Source: Ensifer adhaerens (GTDB lineage Bacteria > Pseudomonadota > Alphaproteobacteria > Rhizobiales > Rhizobiaceae). Taken from it: a stretch of 64,000 nucleotides of DNA. The translations under genes were made by a program, and so were the position numbers. This document shows, piece after piece, positions 27,480 through 37,254 of this stretch (position 1 is the first letter of the stretch; every line of letters starts with the position of its first letter). The DNA lies in the NCBI GenBank assembly GCA_900215285.1, contig OCMG01000004.1:987501-1051500 (forward strand), given 5' to 3'. The notes beneath the pieces were generated by a model, which was not told the DNA's origin, made no database searches, and was given only the letters and a program-made list of their open reading frames with translations.

Positions 27480-27507
27480 ATATAAAGACATAAAGACTTC
27501 TTTATAT
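27480..27507. promoter_or_regulatory. Nested palindromes upstream of ahcY, possible SahR-type operator
   Basis: A perfect palindrome ATAAAGA-CT-TCTTTAT (27490-27505) is nested with a second pairing ATATAAAGA (27480-27488) and TCTTTATAT (27499-27507). It lies about 127 bases before the ahcY start in an AT-rich gap. Its form fits a dimeric regulator; SahR, which controls ahcY in many alphaproteobacteria, is the leading candidate by inference. Confidence 0.5.
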
Positions 27508-27633
27508 CCTCATTGCCAAAAGACCGCATCGCTGATACATAGCGCCTATCCATTCTCGGACGCCAATGACCGGCATTGCGTCCGATGGGCCTTCTTGTTT
27601 TGAGCCCCGTTACCGCCGGATCTGGAGAATTCG

Positions 27634-29034
27634 ATGAGCAAAGCCAACGATTACATCGTGACCGATATCAACCTTGCCGATTTCGGCCGCAAGGAAATCC
27701 AAATTGCCGAAACCGAAATGCCGGGCCTGATGGCTGCGCGCGAGGAATTCGGCACCAGCAAGCCGCTGAAGGGCGCTCGGATTACCGGATCGCTGCACAT
27801 GACGATCCAGACCGCGGTTCTCATCGAAACGCTGGTTGCCCTGGGCGCAGAGGTTCGCTGGGCTTCGTGCAACATCTTCTCGACGCAGGACCATGCCGCT
27901 GCGGCCATCGCGGCTGCAGGCATCCCGGTTTTCGCCAAGAAGGGCGAGTCGCTCTATGAATACTGGACCTACACAGACATGATCTTCCAGTGGACCGACG
28001 GCGGCGTGTCCAACATGATCCTCGACGACGGCGGCGACGCCACGATGTATATCTTGCTTGGCGCGCGTGCCGAAGCCGGCGAGAACGTGCTGTCGAACCC
28101 CGGTTCGGAAGAAGAGGAAATCCTCTTCGCTCAGATCAAGAAGCGTCTCGAAGCATCGCCGGGCTGGTTCACCAAACAGCGCGAAGCCATCAAGGGCGTG
28201 ACGGAAGAAACCACCACGGGCGTCAACCGTCTCTACCAGCTTTCCAAGAAGGGCCTGTTGCCCTTCCCCGCGATCAACGTCAATGACTCGGTCACCAAGT
28301 CGAAGTTCGACAACAAGTATGGCTGCAAGGAATCGCTCGTTGACGGCATCCGCCGCGGCACCGACGTGATGATGGCCGGCAAGGTCGCCGTTGTGTGCGG
28401 TTACGGCGACGTGGGCAAGGGCTCTGCCGCTTCGCTTCAGGGCGCTGGCGCCCGCGTCAAGGTCACGGAAGTCGACCCGATCTGCGCGCTGCAGGCCGCC
28501 ATGGACGGTTTCGAAGTCGTTCAGCTCGAAGACGTTGTGTCCTCCGCCGACATCTTCATCACGACGACCGGCAACAAGGACGTCATCCGCATCGAGCATA
28601 TGCGACAGATGAAGGACATGGCGATCGTTGGCAATATCGGTCACTTCGACAATGAAATTCAGGTCGCCGCGCTGCGAAACCTGAAATGGACCAACGTCAA
28701 GCCGCAGGTCGATATCATCGAGTTCCCGGCCGGCAACCGCATGATCCTTCTCTCGGAAGGCCGCCTGCTGAACCTCGGCAACGCGACGGGCCATCCGTCC
28801 TTCGTCATGTCGGCTTCGTTCACGAATCAGGTTCTCGCCCAGATCGAGCTTTTCACGCGCGGCGACAACTACAAGAACGACGTTTATGTCCTGCCGAAGC
28901 ATCTCGATGAAAAGGTTGCCCGTCTTCACCTTGCCAAGCTCGGTGCCAAGCTGACGGTCCTTTCGGAAGAACAGGCCGACTATATCGGCGTCAGCCAGAC
29001 CGGCCCGTTCAAGGCTGAACACTACCGCTACTGA
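27634..29034 (+). CDS. ahcY: Adenosylhomocysteinase
   Basis: Hydrolyses S-adenosylhomocysteine to adenosine and homocysteine, closing the activated methyl cycle; 466 residues, cytosolic tetramer. The NAD-binding loop is [15 protein letters not shown], and the substrate region includes [13 protein letters not shown] and the TTTGVNRLY stretch. The C-terminus ends in KAEHYRY, the conserved tail. It has its own regulatory gap and terminator, so it is likely a single-gene transcript. Confidence 0.98.
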   Translation: MSKANDYIVTDINLADFGRKEIQIAETEMPGLMAAREEFGTSKPLKGARITGSLHMTIQTAVLIETLVALGAEVRWASCNIFSTQDHAAAAIAAAGIPVFAKKGESLYEYWTYTDMIFQWTDGGVSNMILDDGGDATMYILLGARAEAGENVLSNPGSEEEEILFAQIKKRLEASPGWFTKQREAIKGVTEETTTGVNRLYQLSKKGLLPFPAINVNDSVTKSKFDNKYGCKESLVDGIRRGTDVMMAGKVAVVCGYGDVGKGSAASLQGAGARVKVTEVDPICALQAAMDGFEVVQLEDVVSSADIFITTTGNKDVIRIEHMRQMKDMAIVGNIGHFDNEIQVAALRNLKWTNVKPQVDIIEFPAGNRMILLSEGRLLNLGNATGHPSFVMSASFTNQVLAQIELFTRGDNYKNDVYVLPKHLDEKVARLHLAKLGAKLTVLSEEQADYIGVSQTGPFKAEHYRY

Positions 29035-29064
29035 TTTCATCAGACACAGCTACAAGATATTGAC

Positions 29065-29100
29065 GCCGCCGGCAGATCACACTGCCGGCGGCTCTTTTTT
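29065..29100 (+). terminator. Rho-independent terminator of ahcY
   Basis: Perfect 11-bp stem GCCGCCGGCAG (29065-29075) with CTGCCGGCGGC (29082-29092), followed by TCTTTTTT. It begins 30 bases after the ahcY stop. Confidence 0.92.
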
Positions 29101-29287
29101 GGCCATTTCGCTTTATGGCGATTCTGGAAGGCAGTAATGTCACCGGCACTGATTCGACAGTTTTGACTGTTTGCCGGGGCCGCTTTTCTGGGCGTTCCAC
29201 GCAGCCTTCGCACAAGTTCTTCGTGGCAGGCTGTGCCTGGAATGGCCGCTTTGGCCTTTGCATGACCTGCATGGAGAAAAACCGGAC

Positions 29288-31774
29288 ATGATTTCGGGAC
29301 AGACATCCGGTTCGCCCAAGAAGAACAGATCCTTGAAAACAATTCGTGTGTTTATGACGGCAACGACCGCGCTGACGGCCACTGATGTGTTTGCCGGTTC
29401 GCCCTCTGTCGGATCGCTTTACACGACGGGCGGGATCGCCGGCGCAGCGGTTCTGGCCGGTATCCTCTCCGCAGCCTTCATTTCTTCCTTCTGGAACGCG
29501 CGCCGCCGCAATAGCGTCGAGGCTGAAAGCCGCGAAATCCGCAGCGCGCTTTCCGAAGCCAGCCAGAAGATTTCCAGCTATCAGGCCCTCATCGCCGACA
29601 AGAATCGCCGCATCGTCATCTGGGACGGCCTTTCCGGCCAAACGGAAGTGATCGGCCAGCTGCCGATCGAAACCGGCGCGCCAATGCAGGATCGCGATTT
29701 CGTTGCCTTTGGCAAATGGCTGAGCCCGCGCTCCGCATCGGAAATCGAAAATGCCATCGACAGACTGCGCAGCCAGGGCGCCGCATTCGATCTCGTCGTC
29801 GAAAGTCAGCGCGGCGAAGCTATCGAGGCGCAGGGCCGTGTGAGCGGTGGGCGCTCCTTTGTCCGTTTTATTGCGCTCAACAGCCTGCGCGCCGAACTTG
29901 CCGAACTGCAGATCGAGCGCGACCGGCTGGCGGCCACGATCGCCTCCTTCCAGGCCCTTCTCGACACCATCGACATGCCGGTCTGGCAGCGCAACGCCGA
30001 CGGCAAGCTCAACTGGGTCAACGAGGCCTATAGCGGCGCTGTCGAGGCGAAGACCCGGGACGAGGCCGTGCGCGAGGGCCGCGAGCTGCTGCCGACTGTG
30101 GCGCGCGAAAAGATCCGCGCAACGCTGACGCCGGATTCGCCTTTCCATGACAAAGTGTCGACCGTCGTGCGCGGCGAACGTGCCTTCTACGAGGTCTTCG
30201 ATGTGAAGAGCCGCGGCGGATCCGCCGGCATGGCCATCGACACGACCGCGCAGGAGGCGCTGCGGGAAGAGCTGAAGCGCACGCTGAAGAGCCACGCCGA
30301 AATCCTCGATCATCTCGGCACGCCGGTGGCAATCTTCGACAAGGACCAGCGCCTGCAATTCTACAATCAGGCCTTCCAGCAGCTCTGGGAGCTCGACCTG
30401 GTTTTCCTCGAATCGCGGCCCGACAACGGCGCCCTCCTCGACCGGCTGCGCGCCAAGGGCCGCCTGCCCGAACAGCTCAACTGGAAATCGTGGCGCGAGC
30501 ATGCGCTGGGCGTCTATCGCGCCGTCGAGACGCAGACCGATATCTGGTATCTGCCGAACGGCCAGACGCTGCGCGTCTTCGCCAATGCGCTGCCGCAGGG
30601 CGGTGCGACCTGGGTATTCGAGAACCTCACCGAGAAGGTCAATCTCGAAACGCTCTACAATTCGCTGGTCAAGGTGCAGGAAGAGACGATCAACCACCTG
30701 GCCGAGGGGGTCGCGGTATTCGGCCCCGATGGCAAGATCCGGATTTCCAACCCGGCCTTCCGCAAGCTCTGGGGCCTTGGCGAGGACGAGGCGAAGCCGG
30801 GCACGCATATCCGGGCGGTCGAGACCGCTTGCACCGCAGCCTACGGCCAGGCTGACGGGTGGCGCCGTTTCGGACAGCTCATCACGAGTTTCGAAGACGA
30901 GCGCATGAACCTGAGCGGAACGCTCGAACTCAACACGGGCCTGGTTCTGGACTATGCCGTCACTCCGCTGCCCAATGCGCAGACCATGCTGACCTTCGTG
31001 GACATGACAGACAGCGCTCTTGCCGAACGGGCTCTGACCGAAAAGAATGCCGCCCTGCAGAAGGCTGACGAGATCAAGAACGATTTCGTCCAGCATGTTT
31101 CCTACGAACTGCGCTCGCCGCTCACCAATATCATCGGCTTCACGGATCTCCTGAAGACGCCGGCGCTCGGCACGCTCAACGAGCGGCAGGCGGAATATGT
31201 CGAGCATATCTCGGCCTCCTCCTCGATCCTGCTCACCATCGTCAATGACATTCTGGATCTCGCGACTGTCGATGCCGGTATCATGCAGCTCGACTTCGCG
31301 CCGATCGCACTCGACGGTTTCCTCGATGACGTCGCGCAGCAGATTGCCGAACGGCTCCAGGAGATGAACATCACCCTGCAGATCACCGCACCGACCGGAC
31401 TGGGATCCATCAATGCCGACCGGCAGCGGCTGAAGCAGATTCTCCTCAAGCTGCTGACCAATGCCGCGAATTTCGCGCCGGAACACAGCACGATCCGGCT
31501 GAAATGCTGGCGCGACGGCGACGATTTCGTCTTCAAGGTTTCCGATGACGGGCCGGGAATTCCGAAGGATGTTCTCGACACCGTCTTCAACCGGTTCGAA
31601 TCGCATGGCAAGGGAAGCGGCGCAGGACTTGGACTCGCCATCGTCGACTGCTTCGTCACCTTGCATGGCGGCCAGGTCACCATCGATTCCGTCGAAGGCC
31701 GCGGAACGGAAGTCACCTGCCGCATCCCATCCAGGATCCTGCCCGACATCGGCTCGATCGCCGCCGCAGGGTAA
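29288..31774 (+). CDS. divL: DivL-type PAS-domain pseudo-kinase with Tyr in place of His
   Basis: Protein of 828 residues from ATG 29288 (GGAGAAA site), with a membrane segment (GIAGAAVLAGILSAAFISSF, near residue 60), several PAS-like domains, a dimerisation domain and a C-terminal ATPase domain (DDGPGIPKDVL; GAGLGLAIVDC). The H-box reads VSYELRSPLTNI: Tyr606 stands where the phosphoacceptor His should be, the hallmark of DivL, which controls CckA-CtrA in the cell cycle. Members with Tyr are established in Caulobacter. The gene lies next to the TsaE fusion, seven bases upstream. Confidence 0.88.
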   Translation: MISGQTSGSPKKNRSLKTIRVFMTATTALTATDVFAGSPSVGSLYTTGGIAGAAVLAGILSAAFISSFWNARRRNSVEAESREIRSALSEASQKISSYQALIADKNRRIVIWDGLSGQTEVIGQLPIETGAPMQDRDFVAFGKWLSPRSASEIENAIDRLRSQGAAFDLVVESQRGEAIEAQGRVSGGRSFVRFIALNSLRAELAELQIERDRLAATIASFQALLDTIDMPVWQRNADGKLNWVNEAYSGAVEAKTRDEAVREGRELLPTVAREKIRATLTPDSPFHDKVSTVVRGERAFYEVFDVKSRGGSAGMAIDTTAQEALREELKRTLKSHAEILDHLGTPVAIFDKDQRLQFYNQAFQQLWELDLVFLESRPDNGALLDRLRAKGRLPEQLNWKSWREHALGVYRAVETQTDIWYLPNGQTLRVFANALPQGGATWVFENLTEKVNLETLYNSLVKVQEETINHLAEGVAVFGPDGKIRISNPAFRKLWGLGEDEAKPGTHIRAVETACTAAYGQADGWRRFGQLITSFEDERMNLSGTLELNTGLVLDYAVTPLPNAQTMLTFVDMTDSALAERALTEKNAALQKADEIKNDFVQHVSYELRSPLTNIIGFTDLLKTPALGTLNERQAEYVEHISASSSILLTIVNDILDLATVDAGIMQLDFAPIALDGFLDDVAQQIAERLQEMNITLQITAPTGLGSINADRQRLKQILLKLLTNAANFAPEHSTIRLKCWRDGDDFVFKVSDDGPGIPKDVLDTVFNRFESHGKGSGAGLGLAIVDCFVTLHGGQVTIDSVEGRGTEVTCRIPSRILPDIGSIAAAG

Positions 31775-31780
31775 CACACC

Positions 31781-33295
31781 ATGGGGTCGCTTTCGCTTCA
31801 TCTCGCAGACGAGGCCGCTACACTCCGTTTCGGCGAGGATCTTGCGCTGGCGCTGGGACCGGGGCTCTGCGTGGCGCTTGAGGGCGATCTTGGCGCGGGG
31901 AAATCGACGCTCGCGCGCGCGACGCTGCGGGCTCTGGCAAATGATCCGTCGCTGGAAGTCCCAAGCCCGACCTTCACGCTCGTGCAGGTCTATGATCTGC
32001 GCTTTCAGGTCGGCCATTTCGATCTCTACCGGATTGCCGATTCGAGCGAGCTGGACGAGCTCGGCTTCGACGAAATCCTGGAAACAGGCGTCTGTCTGGT
32101 CGAATGGCCCGAACGCGCAGGCGACCGTCTGCCGCAAGACCTGCTTCGCATCGAGTTGAAAAACGAGGGCACCGGGCGACGCCTCACGATCTCGGGACCG
32201 GAAAGGCGGCTTGCACGGATCAAGCGCGTCCTCGACATCCGCGCCTTTCTCGATACACGCGGCTACGAAGGCGCCAGGCGCACCTTCCTGACTGGAGACT
32301 CCTCCTTCCGCGCCTACGAGCGAATCCAGACAAAGGACGGTCGCGGTCTCGTGCTGATGGATTCGCCTGCGCGGTCCAACGGCCCGGTCATTCGCAACGG
32401 CAAGACCTATTCGCAGCTCGTGCATTTGGCGGAAGACGTGCGACCCTTCATTGCCGTAGACCGCTATCTGCGCGGCATCGGCCTGTCCGCGCCGGACATC
32501 TACGAGGCCGACCAGGAACAGGGCATTCTGCTGGTCGAGGATCTCGGCAATGATGGCGTGATCGATGCAGAGCGCAAGCCGATCGCCGAGCGGTACCACG
32601 AGGCCGTGCTATGCCTTGCCGAATATCATCAGCTTCCGATTGCCCGCGATCTGCCCATCGACGATCATTCGATCCACCAGGTTCCTGCCTTCGACAAGGC
32701 CGCCCTGCTCTATGAAGTCGAATTGCTGCTCGACTGGCACATTCCCTGGAAACGGAATGGCGAGCAAGCGACTGACGCAGAGCGCGAGGAATACCTTTCG
32801 ATCTGGAGTGGGCTGATCGACGAGGCACTTTCCGGCGAAACGCATCTCGTCATGCGCGACTACCATTCGCCGAACCTGCTCTGGCTGCCGGAGCGGGACG
32901 GTTTCCGCAAGATCGGCATGATCGACTTCCAGGACGCCATCATCGGCCCCTCGGCCTACGACGTGGTCTCGCTGGTGCAGGATGCACGCGTCACCGTCGA
33001 GCGTCCGCTGATGGACGATCTGATGGAGACCTATATGCGGGCACGCGAAGCCGCCGGCCCCTTTGATCGCCACGCGTTTCTGAAGAACTGGTCGATCATG
33101 TCTGCGCAGCGCGCCTGCCGGCTCAATGGCTTGTGGGTCCGGCTTCTGAATCGCGACAATCTGCCAAACTACATGCAGCATATGCCGCGCACGCTCTGGC
33201 ATCTCGAGGTCGCCTTCGAACATCAGACGCTTGCCCCCTTGCGCAATTGGTGCCTGAAGGCTGGAATCCTCACGCGCGAATCAGTTCCTGCATAA
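31781..33295 (+). CDS. TsaE-AmgK fusion: tRNA t6A ATPase joined to an aminosugar kinase
   Basis: One frame of 504 residues with two recognisable parts. Residues 1-150 are TsaE (YjeE), the ATPase needed for t6A tRNA modification: P-loop GDLGAGKST at 35-43, then the SPTFTLVQVY and HFDLYR motifs. Residues about 165-504 are a phosphotransferase of the aminoglycoside kinase (APH) fold resembling AmgK, with a catalytic loop MRDYHSPNLLW and MIDFQDAIIG as metal-binding segment. AmgK phosphorylates N-acetylmuramate for recycling. murU follows 28 bases downstream, which supports the kinase call. The fusion looks uninterrupted at the joint. Confidence 0.9.
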   Translation: MGSLSLHLADEAATLRFGEDLALALGPGLCVALEGDLGAGKSTLARATLRALANDPSLEVPSPTFTLVQVYDLRFQVGHFDLYRIADSSELDELGFDEILETGVCLVEWPERAGDRLPQDLLRIELKNEGTGRRLTISGPERRLARIKRVLDIRAFLDTRGYEGARRTFLTGDSSFRAYERIQTKDGRGLVLMDSPARSNGPVIRNGKTYSQLVHLAEDVRPFIAVDRYLRGIGLSAPDIYEADQEQGILLVEDLGNDGVIDAERKPIAERYHEAVLCLAEYHQLPIARDLPIDDHSIHQVPAFDKAALLYEVELLLDWHIPWKRNGEQATDAEREEYLSIWSGLIDEALSGETHLVMRDYHSPNLLWLPERDGFRKIGMIDFQDAIIGPSAYDVVSLVQDARVTVERPLMDDLMETYMRAREAAGPFDRHAFLKNWSIMSAQRACRLNGLWVRLLNRDNLPNYMQHMPRTLWHLEVAFEHQTLAPLRNWCLKAGILTRESVPA

Positions 33296-33323
33296 GCAGG
33301 TCACGCAAGCAGGGCATTCCCAG

Positions 33324-34058
33324 ATGAAGATCGACAGTGCGATGGTGCTTGCCGCCGGCCTCGGAACAAGGCTCCGCCCCATCACCGACACGATGCCGAA
33401 GCCGCTGGTACCCATCGCCGGCAAGCCGATGATCGACTATGTGCTCGATGCGCTGGCGGAAGCAGGCGTTGTGAACGCTGTCGTCAACGTGCATCATCTT
33501 GCAGAGCAGATGGAGGCACATCTGGCGCGGCGCAGCCGTCCAACCGTGCAGATCTCCGACGAACGCGCACAGCTCATGGACTCGGGCGGCGGCCTGGTGA
33601 AGGGCATGAAATTCCTGCCGCGCGCACCGCTTTTCGTGATGAATGCCGACCTCTTCTGGGTCGGCGAGGCAGACGGCGAACCCAGCAATCTTTCGCGGTT
33701 AGCCGGATTCTTCGATCCTGAGCGAATGGATATAGCCATGCTCGTCGTCCGAAACGAGGATACGACAGGCCACAACGGCAAGCTCGACTTTTCGCTCGGC
33801 GAGGACGGGCGGCTGACCCGTTACGGGGACGGCCTGCCGCACCCCGTCGTCTATGCCGGCGCCTTCGTCCTTGCGCCGGAGCTTCTGGACGGCGCGCCGG
33901 AGGGCCCTTTCGGGTTGAATGCCAGCTTCGACACGGCGATTGCGGCGGGGCGGCTCTTTGGTCTGGAGCTTTCCGGACACTGGATCACGGTCGGCAGCCC
34001 GGATGCGATTGCGCCTGCGGAAGCGGCGGTCGCGCGTTTCTCCGTTGCAGGACGCTAG
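33324..34058 (+). CDS. murU: MurU-type N-acetylmuramate-1-phosphate uridylyltransferase
   Basis: Nucleotidyltransferase of 244 residues with the signature AAGLGTRLRPITDTMPKPLVPI and the substrate motif GKPMIDYVL near the N-terminus, as in MurU, which makes UDP-MurNAc from MurNAc-1-phosphate. The DLFWV region may bind sugar. Generic sugar-nucleotide enzymes look similar, but the adjacent AmgK domain points to peptidoglycan sugar recycling. The next gene, addB, starts five bases after the stop. Confidence 0.85.
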   Translation: MKIDSAMVLAAGLGTRLRPITDTMPKPLVPIAGKPMIDYVLDALAEAGVVNAVVNVHHLAEQMEAHLARRSRPTVQISDERAQLMDSGGGLVKGMKFLPRAPLFVMNADLFWVGEADGEPSNLSRLAGFFDPERMDIAMLVVRNEDTTGHNGKLDFSLGEDGRLTRYGDGLPHPVVYAGAFVLAPELLDGAPEGPFGLNASFDTAIAAGRLFGLELSGHWITVGSPDAIAPAEAAVARFSVAGR

Positions 34059-34062
34059 GAAG

Positions 34063-37000
34063 ATGACGCGGCGGAACAAGAGAGTCCTGACGATCCCGCC
34101 CGGTCCTGCCTTCTTGCGCGCACTGGCCGAGGGAATTCTGAAAGGCGAGATCGTCGAGGGCTTTGCCTTCCATCCCGCCCGGCCGGAAATGCTCGCCGAC
34201 GTGACCGTCTTCGTGCCGACGCGGCGTGCCGCACGCGTGCTGCGCTCGGAATTTGCCTCGCTCCTGCCGCATGGATCGGTGATCCTCCCGACGATCCGGC
34301 CACTGGGCGAAACCGATGACGACAGCGGCTTTTTCGAAGCGGGCATGCCCGAAACGCTGGACCTCCTGTCGCCCATCGGTCCGGTAGCGGCGGCGCTGGA
34401 ACTCGCGAGGTTGATCACCGTCTGGCGAAACAGCCTGCCTCAAGCTGTTGTCAATTTTCATGGTGGCGCACCGGTGATCGCTCCGGCGAGCCCAGCTGAT
34501 GCGGTCTGGCTTGCCAAGGAGCTGATCGCTCTGATCGGCGAGGTCGAAACGGCCGAAATCGAATGGAGCAATCTCGAAAAGCTCGATACGCAGGATTATG
34601 CGTCCTGGTGGCAACTGACGCTGGAATTCCTGAAGATCGCACATGTATACTGGCCTGCACGCCTGGAGGAGTTGAATGCCTCCTCCGCCTCACGTCACCG
34701 CAATGCTGTCCTGAAGGCGGAAGTGGAGCGCTTGGCGACGGCGGTTCATAAGGGGCCGGTGATCGTGGCGGGTTCGACCGGCTCGCTGCCGGCGACTGCG
34801 CGGTTGATCGATGCGGTGAGCCAGCTGGATGAAGGCGCGGTCGTGCTTCCCGGCCTAGATACGGATATGCCGGCTGAACAATGGAACCACCTCGCTCTGA
34901 ACCTTTCGGTAGACGGAGCCGGCGTTGATCCTACCATTTTCGCTCATCCGCAGTTCGGTCTCGCCCGGCTTCTCGATGTGCTCCATCTGAAGCGCGATGA
35001 TGTGATCGCCTACGGGAGAGCTGAGCCGGCTATAGAAACCAGGTCGCATGCGATTTCACTGGCTCTCGCACCCTCTGCCTCGACCCATCTCTGGCCCGAA
35101 ATGAAGGCCGCGATCGGCGAGCCTGCCATGTCGGAAGCCTTTGCCGAGGTGTCACTGATTGAAGCGGCGAATGAGAGGCTGGAAGCCACCGCGATTGCCG
35201 TAGCCCTGAAGCTGGCGCTCGACACATCCGCTTCGGACGGAAGTCAGGTTGCGCTGATCACGCCGGACCGGGGGCTTGCGCGCCGCGTCGTCGCCGAGCT
35301 GGAGCGGTTTGGCATCGAGGCCGACGACAGCGCCGGCACACCTCTCAATGCCACGCCGCAGGGCACGCTGCTAAAGCTCCTGATCGAGGCGTCGCTTTTT
35401 CCCGGCGACCCGGTGCCGATCGTTTCCCTTCTGAAGCACCCGCTGACACGGCTCGGCCTGCCAGCCGAGACGGTTTCAAAGGCTGCGCGGCTGCTAGAGG
35501 TCCATGCCTTGCGCGGCGGAACAGGTGCCGCCGACATCTCTGCGCTGGCGCCGCTGATGGAGGCGCAGGTCGCGCATGCGGCCGAGGCGCGTCACGAGCC
35601 GGCCTGGCGCACTCCCTTATCCGCCAGTGACCTTTCGCTCGCTCTGGATGCCGCTGCGCGAATTGCCGCAGCCGCCGAACCGCTGGTCGAAGCCCTGATC
35701 CGGAGGGCGTCGCATCGGGGTCTTTCCATCACCCGCAGCACCGCCGAATGGGCCGAGCGGACGGGCCGCGCACTGGAAGCCTTTGCGGCAGACGATACCG
35801 GCGATCCATCGGCGCTTTGGGCGGGGGAAGCCGGCGAAGCTCTGGCCGATCTGCTCTCTGGCGTCATCGAGGCGCCGGGGGGGCTTGCGTTGACAGGGGC
35901 GGACTGGGCGGGCGTGCTCGATGCTCTCGTGGCGGGCGTCGCCGTGAAGCCGCGCGCCATGACCCATCCGCGTGTCTTCATCTGGGGAACGCAGGAGGCG
36001 CGCCTGCAGCATGTCGATACCATCATCCTCGGCGGCATGAACGAGGGCATCTGGCCTCAGCAGGCAGGCACCAACCCCTTTCTCTCCCGAATCATGAAAA
36101 TCCGCATGGGACTTGAGCCGCCAGAGCGGCGCGCCGGACAAATCGCCCATGATTTCCAGATGGCAAGCGGCATGCCGCATGTGATCTATTCACGCGCCCT
36201 GCGAGCCGGAAGCGCGCCCTCCGTCGCTTCCCGCTTCCTGCAACGACTGACGGCGATTGCGGGGCCCGAGTTGACCACGACGATGCGGGAACGCGGCGAA
36301 TTTTATCTCCGCTGCGCTGGCCTGCTTGACGAGGGCGAGCGCCAGGCACTGGCGCTGAGGCCCGAACCAAAGCCGGATCCTGAACTGATCCCGGTTCGCT
36401 ATTCATTTTCGGAGGCCGGCAAACTTCGGCGCGACCCCTATGCCGTCTATGCACGCCGGATTCTGCGTCTGGACCCCGTCGATCCATTCAACGCCGATCC
36501 GGGGCCGGCGGAGCGCGGCACTCTCTATCACGCGATCATCGAATCCTTTGTTGGCGAAAGGATCGATCCGACATGGGAAGGGGCCGAAACGGCGATGGCG
36601 GGACTGGCCGATCGCGCCTTTGCCGAGGCCGATCTGCCCGCCCATATCGAGGCAACATGGCGGCCTCGCTTTGACGAGACAGCGCGGGCCTTTCTCGACT
36701 GGGAAAGAAAACGGCAGGCAGATATCAGGCAGTCCTTCACGGAGACTCGCGCGGCCATGCCGCTTCACGGCGGATTCGAACTCACCGGCTATGCCGACCG
36801 GATCGACATCACGCGCAGTGGAGTGGCGGATATCATCGACTACAAGACCGGTGCTTCGCCGTCGCTGAAGCAGGCGCGCACATTGATCGATCCACAACTG
36901 GCGCTGGAGGCGGCTGCGCTGCAGGCGGGCGGATTTGAGGACGCCGGCGCGCGGGAACCGGGAGATCTCATCTATGTCCGTCTGAGGCCGGGCGATCGCT

Positions 37001-37254
37001 TCAAGTGCGAGACGGTAAACGGCGATCCGGCCAGTTCTCGCTCGAAGACGCCGCCAAAGACCTCTGCACAACTTGCCGAAGATGCGGCTCGCGAACTCAT
37101 CAAGCTCCTGACGTTGCTGAAGACCGGCAAACGCGGCTTCCTGTCCCGGGTTCTTCCAGAAAGCGCCGCGATCATGGGTGACTATGATCATCTGGCGCGC
37201 GTGGCAGAATGGGCGTCAGGCGAAGACAATGACGAAGGGGATGCCGATGGCTGA
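34063..37254 (+). CDS. addB: AddB, double-strand break repair nuclease subunit
   Basis: Subunit of the AddAB helicase-nuclease that processes broken DNA ends and loads RecA; 1063 residues. The start is ATG 34063 (MTRRNKRVLTIPPG) after an AGGAAG site; the longer reading from 33919 is antisense-like run-on within murU. The C-terminal RecB-type nuclease domain shows GVADIIDYKTGASPSLK, the catalytic D-x-K core. It overlaps addA by eight bases, coupling the two. Confidence 0.95.
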   Translation: MTRRNKRVLTIPPGPAFLRALAEGILKGEIVEGFAFHPARPEMLADVTVFVPTRRAARVLRSEFASLLPHGSVILPTIRPLGETDDDSGFFEAGMPETLDLLSPIGPVAAALELARLITVWRNSLPQAVVNFHGGAPVIAPASPADAVWLAKELIALIGEVETAEIEWSNLEKLDTQDYASWWQLTLEFLKIAHVYWPARLEELNASSASRHRNAVLKAEVERLATAVHKGPVIVAGSTGSLPATARLIDAVSQLDEGAVVLPGLDTDMPAEQWNHLALNLSVDGAGVDPTIFAHPQFGLARLLDVLHLKRDDVIAYGRAEPAIETRSHAISLALAPSASTHLWPEMKAAIGEPAMSEAFAEVSLIEAANERLEATAIAVALKLALDTSASDGSQVALITPDRGLARRVVAELERFGIEADDSAGTPLNATPQGTLLKLLIEASLFPGDPVPIVSLLKHPLTRLGLPAETVSKAARLLEVHALRGGTGAADISALAPLMEAQVAHAAEARHEPAWRTPLSASDLSLALDAAARIAAAAEPLVEALIRRASHRGLSITRSTAEWAERTGRALEAFAADDTGDPSALWAGEAGEALADLLSGVIEAPGGLALTGADWAGVLDALVAGVAVKPRAMTHPRVFIWGTQEARLQHVDTIILGGMNEGIWPQQAGTNPFLSRIMKIRMGLEPPERRAGQIAHDFQMASGMPHVIYSRALRAGSAPSVASRFLQRLTAIAGPELTTTMRERGEFYLRCAGLLDEGERQALALRPEPKPDPELIPVRYSFSEAGKLRRDPYAVYARRILRLDPVDPFNADPGPAERGTLYHAIIESFVGERIDPTWEGAETAMAGLADRAFAEADLPAHIEATWRPRFDETARAFLDWERKRQADIRQSFTETRAAMPLHGGFELTGYADRIDITRSGVADIIDYKTGASPSLKQARTLIDPQLALEAAALQAGGFEDAGAREPGDLIYVRLRPGDRFKCETVNGDPASSRSKTPPKTSAQLAEDAARELIKLLTLLKTGKRGFLSRVLPESAAIMGDYDHLARVAEWASGEDNDEGDADG

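Noticed and set aside
29009..32599. Long minus-strand open frame of 1196 codons opposite divL and the TsaE fusion
   Set aside because: It is antisense to genes with clear domains; its residues are rich in R, D and V typical of GC-rich shadow frames and it has no recognisable motif.
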